A stretch of 64,000 nt of DNA from Terramyces sp. JEL0728 (lineage: Eukaryota; Chytridiomycota; Chytridiomycetes; Rhizophydiales; Terramycetaceae). Below the pieces are notes generated by a model. That model was not told where the DNA came from, did not search any database, and was given only the letters and a program-made list of their open reading frames with translations. Every line of letters starts with the position of its first letter. Position 1 is the stretch's first letter. Location of the stretch: positions 1 through 64,000 of the forward strand of contig JADIIU010000039.1 of NCBI GenBank assembly GCA_027603945.1, in the 5' to 3' direction. The translations under genes and the position numbers were made by a program. Shown here one piece after another: positions 60,114 through 64,000 of the stretch.

Positions 60114-60592
60114 CGTATAAAGATTTTCCACTGAATAGGATTAGAAAAAAGGAAAAAGCAAGTCAAAAAGTGCCACGTGACACTACAACTAATGGATTGC
60201 ACTGACAGCAGTGCTGGAATCAAACCATACACACTTATTTCATTCCACTGCGATGTTAAACTGATTGCATTGTGTTTGCTACGCCACAGTTGCTAGAATA
60301 TTCCATACGCCTCTAGATAATTTCACAATCACTGCTTCTGCAGTTACTAAGCTCGGTAGAACGACTCTCAACGGGTTGAATCGTCAAAGCAGATATCCTA
60401 CAGAAAATTCGCGCTTTATTTCGAAAATTGGGGGGAAATATCCCTTGAAATGACTGGTATAACTAATTGGTGATAGTAGCTGATTTCCGAATGTCGCTGG
60501 TCGCTCCTCTCTTTGTTTTGGCTACTAAACACGAAAAGCCGTGCAAAGCAGGTGACTCTAAAATAAATTAACACAATTTTTTCCTAAAAAAT
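60114..60592. promoter_or_regulatory. 479-bp divergent spacer, no convincing gene
   Basis: The longest clear non-coding stretch between genes. It holds an E-box CACGTG at 60174-60179. A 62-codon frame at about 60265-60453 has no ATG-context or family support and is probably chance. No tRNA fold was recognised. Confidence 0.35.
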
Positions 60593-61210
60593 ATGGCAAT
60601 CGAACAAGAAGCAGACTGTTTCAATATGGAAGAGTTCCTGAATTTCAATTTTACTGAACCGGTAGCTGAAACTGCACCTCAAGCATCAGTTACAGACGAC
60701 CTGACTCTTTGGGAATCGTATCCTCCTCTTTGGAAGAAAGAAGAAGCTATACCGGCACAAGATCCCATCTCTCAAATCAACTTTGAAGGTGCCTCTTTGA
60801 TCCAAGAAGATTTTGTTGATCCATTTGCAGCAAAGAGTGAACCAACAAAAGTTGAAATAGAATTTCGAGAGCGTTTAATTTCTAGAAGAAACAAACTCGA
60901 TTTACTCGCCAAAAATTTATCAAAGAAAGCACCTATCCAATGGTCATACGAACCCCAAATCGATTGCAAGCAAGGCTCCAGCATGCAAAGAAATTCATGG
61001 ATCGACTTCAATCCTGTACGTGTCCATTCTGTTTACGATATCGAGCTTAATTTGAAATCCTTCCAAGAAAAAGGATCTGCCGATTCTGCAAAGTCATTGG
61101 AAGCCTGTTTATCGCAATCGATCAATTTATACAACTCTGCAGTTGGAGTTAGCAAAGAGGAAATGGAAATGGCTAATTCATTGCTAATATTCTTCGTTTC
61201 TCACCTGTAA
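60593..61210 (+). CDS. Hypothetical acidic protein
   Basis: A 205-residue intronless protein, unrecognised. The first 80 residues are acidic and aromatic (MEEFLNFNF, LTLWESYPPLWKKEE), which looks like an activation-type or interaction region. The rest has charged helices (VEIEFRERLISRRNKLDLLA) and ends in LLIFFVSHL. The start at 60593 follows an A-rich leader. No membrane anchor is certain. Confidence 0.68.
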   Translation: MAIEQEADCFNMEEFLNFNFTEPVAETAPQASVTDDLTLWESYPPLWKKEEAIPAQDPISQINFEGASLIQEDFVDPFAAKSEPTKVEIEFRERLISRRNKLDLLAKNLSKKAPIQWSYEPQIDCKQGSSMQRNSWIDFNPVRVHSVYDIELNLKSFQEKGSADSAKSLEACLSQSINLYNSAVGVSKEEMEMANSLLIFFVSHL

Positions 61211-61465
61211 ACTTTCTCTTCCTGTACATTCTTTCCTAATTAATAAAGGAAATTAAAATCTCATTTACCTTTTTGAAAGTCAATATCTCTTTGAGTATCC
61301 AAGATATGGAGATTTCGGACACTTGGGCATACCAATAACATGAATTCAGGGATATTAAACGTCAGGCTTGCTATTGCGCAGCAGTCGTGCAATCAACAAG
61401 TTCCCTTCTCTCTTTCATGATTTCAGTGCTAGAATTTGACTGGATTCTCATTTTGTCAATCTCCA

Positions 61466-63235
61466 ATGATCACAACATTTGCAAAGAAACGAAAAATAAT
61501 AAAGCAAGACAGGTTTGATTTATTTCTTCAACAAGAAAAACAAGTAACTGCAGAGGAAGGGGAACCTGAAAGATTACTGTCCAAAGATAAAAAGGCTATC
61601 ATTGATGGTTCAAACCCCAAACGACAAGGGAGAACTAAGGCTCCCAGGAAAGACAGCTTGGCAAGGACACAAGAACAAGTCAAAGTAATGCAAACGGTAG
61701 GAGATCCAGTCCTTGAGCCCCAGCAAAATAAGGATAATCAAATCAATGAACTGCTAGATAAACCTCCGCTGGCAGATGTATTTTCAATGCTGATTTCTCA
61801 GTCTCCTACAAAGAAAAAGAGAAAAGCAGAAATGAAGATCAGAGAAGTTTCTCAAAGCTCAATGACCCAGGATTCTCGAAAAGATGTAGAACTTCCACAA
61901 GAAAGAAACTCGTTTCTAAATAGCAGTCAGACCTCAAGCGATGATCAAGCACATTTAGAAAAGATATTTTTGTCTGGTGCTTTCGAATCAAGATATAAAG
62001 CAACAGAAATTCCAGTTATGAAAAGGAGAGGAAACACTTTTCTCACTGGATCAGACGGATTGAATAGTCAGGGCGATGCTTGCCAATCGCAATCTAACGA
62101 AATGGAACGTGACGATCTCGATGAAACCGAGATCGATGAAGGTTTGGAATCCAGCGACGACGATATGCCAAAGATTAAAGCTTATCATCACCTAAAGGAA
62201 TCCGGAAACAACCAAATGATTCTTGACGAAATTGAATACATTTTCAGCGGCATAAATAGCAAAAGTCTAAAAGTAAAGAGGAATTCGCTGTACGAATTGT
62301 ATTCGAAACTTAAAGACGATTTTATGAACTTGTTTACCATCCATGGATATCTGGAAAAGCTCTTTCTATTGCTAAACAAGAATGTCGATTCTGTATTCAT
62401 TTACTAATGCTAGACTGTAAGAATACCATTGGTTTTGATCATTTGCAAGATTAAAGGAGAACTAAAACAGACCGATTTTTGCCAATGGCTCTTTGACTCT
62501 ATTTCTCTCTGCGAGCAGGGTCTTGGTAAGCAACCTCCCAAAAAGAAACTTGTAGATATAGTGCACAACAGATTTGTTGAACAAGTTGAAATTGATTTCA
62601 AAACTTTAGACATTTGTGAAATATTACTAAAACACCTTTCGATACCTACTTTGAAATTCAACGATATCCAACTGGCGGACAAGCAAGTGGGCTACTTCAA
62701 GCTACTTATTTCTTCCAGATCTGCACTAGTGTATCCAATTATAGTCAAGCTATCAAAATCCTGGAAGCATGCCGATACAATTGTTCCGTTTTATGAATCT
62801 CTGGATGATATGGATATCAGCAGCGACGAGTTCATGGATATTGTTTCGATATTGATCAACCTTTACAGCAAAGACAACGCAGAGATGAAGCTGCCTGATC
62901 TAGACACTGCAAAGTTATTCTCCTATTTAGAACAAAATATTTCAAACGACGCTGTGAATCTTCTGACTTGCTTACTTGTCAATATTGAAACTGTAACATC
63001 ACGAAACTATCCTAAAAAGCAACTTGAAATTCTAAAGAAAAATATGGAAAAGGAGTTCCCTACCAATGCCTACACTAGTATCTTGATGGGCTCGATATAC
63101 TTGCAGCAAAGGTTTACCTTTAATTTGGGCCAAGCCATCAGTCATTTGGAAGACTTTCATCATGTGCAAAATGATATCGGAATCAAGAATGATCAAGTGT
63201 TGGACCTAATCAATAAACTTAAAGATATAGCTTGA
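61466..63235 (+). CDS. WAPL: Wapl cohesin-release factor
   Basis: A 582-residue Wings-apart-like protein that opens cohesin rings to release them from DNA. The N-terminus (MITTFAKKRKIIKQDRFDLF) resembles the conserved start of Wapl proteins, followed by about 230 disordered polar residues. The WAPL domain starts near residue 255: DEIEYIFSGINSKSLKVKRN, SLYELYSKLKDDF, HGYLEKLFLLL. Helical repeats follow. One intron of 21 nt lies at 62393-62413. The length is shorter than animal Wapl but close to fungal Rad61/Wpl1. The stop is 9 bp from the convergent stop of the last gene. Confidence 0.82.
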
Positions 63236-63244
63236 ATATATTTA

Positions 63245-64000
63245 TTATTCAGTGGCAGTATAGTTTGAGCTGTTATTTACGCTGTCAGCTTTAATAGTGA
63301 TTTCAACTTCTTTCTTCAAATCATCTAAGCTTAAATCCTATTTACTGTCCAGAGTAAACCCTGGCTTCAGCGATTGAGGTCGGGGTTTGCCAGTTGCATC
63401 TGCAATGACGATTTGGGGGAAGACGCCATCCTTGGTTGGACCTTCATTCTTTAATTTCTCTTTATCATCAATCAATCTTCTTTTTTCCCGCAATTCTGCC
63501 TTTTGCAATTTCTTTCTCCTTCTGAAATATTTCTTCATGAATATTACATGATGTTTTGGGCCATACTTTACTTCTTTGACTTGGTGTTCCAGCGTTTCTG
63601 TGTCGATACCAAAAAATATTTTTACTTTTCCCAAATCGTGGGAAATATCGGAAGGAAGAGTGAAAATATTTGGTGAATAGTTTGCAAATATTGCTTCGGA
63701 TTCTTTCGAGAGTGCAGCACAGAAACCTAGGTTACTGTGCATTGTTCGGTACGCAATGTCTGTGGTTTGGTCAACGTCAAACATGAGATGCATCCACCAC
63801 ACGTTAATTGAACATAACACTGCTAGGACAATTATCAGTACTTGCGTGAGTGTGATCCAAAAGACAGGCACCATGAATATGCCGGCTCCGATGTCTCCGT
63901 AATATTTGCAGTCCACCATCGCCGATTGGTCATATTGCATCAATACATAGTGACCTGAAGCAGCAAGAACGTTGCTAATCCCCTTCCAAGTCATATTTTC
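63245..64000 (-). CDS. Membrane protein, 5' end possibly outside window
   Basis: A protein of at least 240 residues that I do not recognise. It has a hydrophobic segment near its N-terminal side (IFMVPVFWITLTQVLIIVLA), then a basic, charged stretch (KKYFRRRKKLQKAELREKRR), and an acidic tail ending NYTATE. An ATG at 63994 could be the start, but the frame is open to the window edge, so the beginning is unknown. An intron of 21 nt at 63326-63346 removes an in-frame TAG and continues to a stop at 63245. Confidence 0.65.

Noticed and set aside
60340..60420. tRNA-like stretch with GCTCGGTAGAACG
   Set aside because: No acceptor stem or T-loop in the right place.
60265..60453. 62-codon plus-strand frame in the DNAJ upstream spacer
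   Set aside because: No similarity and no neighbouring exon; probably chance in a GC-richer spacer.

Overview
The window looks like nuclear DNA from a compact, intron-rich, flagellated opisthokont on the fungal side of the tree. Fungal markers are a 161-residue tropomyosin, a Dss1-type mitochondrial RNase II, a Tel1 kinase and an Sfc1-type carrier. A radial spoke protein 3 gene implies a motile axoneme, so a zoosporic lineage (chytrid-like, Rozella-like or aphelid-like) fits best. This placement is inference from gene content. TAA, TAG and TGA all act as normal stops.

The main result is the intron population. Joining reading frames by protein homology gives about 100 introns in 64 kb. Nearly all are 19-22 nt, start GT and end YAG or AAG, and carry a TAAC/TAAT/TGAC-like element a few bases before the acceptor. 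Every join was checked for reading-frame continuity. A second, longer class (47, 47, 51 and 55 nt) sits in ribosomal protein eL39, tropomyosin and one small gene. A few introns break the rules: GC-AG in the branch-point-binding protein gene, an apparent GT-GG in RAT1, two GAG acceptors, and a possible 16-nt intron in the PTPA gene.

Layout. 1-3684: Sfc1-like carrier, a possible methyltransferase, eL39, a TBC Rab-GAP. 3799-12181: a complete 2746-residue Tel1/ATM kinase. 12308-21301: Iwr1, MMTAG2, Rat1/Xrn2, PTPA, a septin, ferroportin. 21488-31751: a Wee1-like kinase, Alg7, a coiled-coil protein, Prp16, mitochondrial Obg GTPase Mtg2, a tiny gene, tropomyosin. 31975-36630: thioredoxin, Dss1, a Ser-rich peptide, an F-box protein. 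36693-45649: two FHA-GAF-adenylate cyclase paralogues on either side of a WD40 gene, then a MARK/Kin1-type kinase. 45693-52199: Ecdysoneless, radial spoke protein 3, a beta-tubulin with a basic tail, a Rabin8/Sec2 Rab GEF. 52292-64000: a GT31 glycosyltransferase, SF1/BBP, Rrp8, ornithine aminotransferase, a DNAJB12-like J-protein, Wapl, and a membrane protein cut by the window end.

Genes are tightly packed on both strands. Convergent stop codons lie as little as 1, 8, 9 or 11 bp apart, and one divergent pair of start codons (PRP16/MTG2) is 13 bp apart. Many stop codons are fused to a poly(A) signal as TAATAAA. Three genes serve splicing (PRP16, SF1, MMTAG2), which is notable in a genome whose introns leave little room for a normal spliceosome. 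No tRNA, rRNA, transposon or CRISPR array was recognised.
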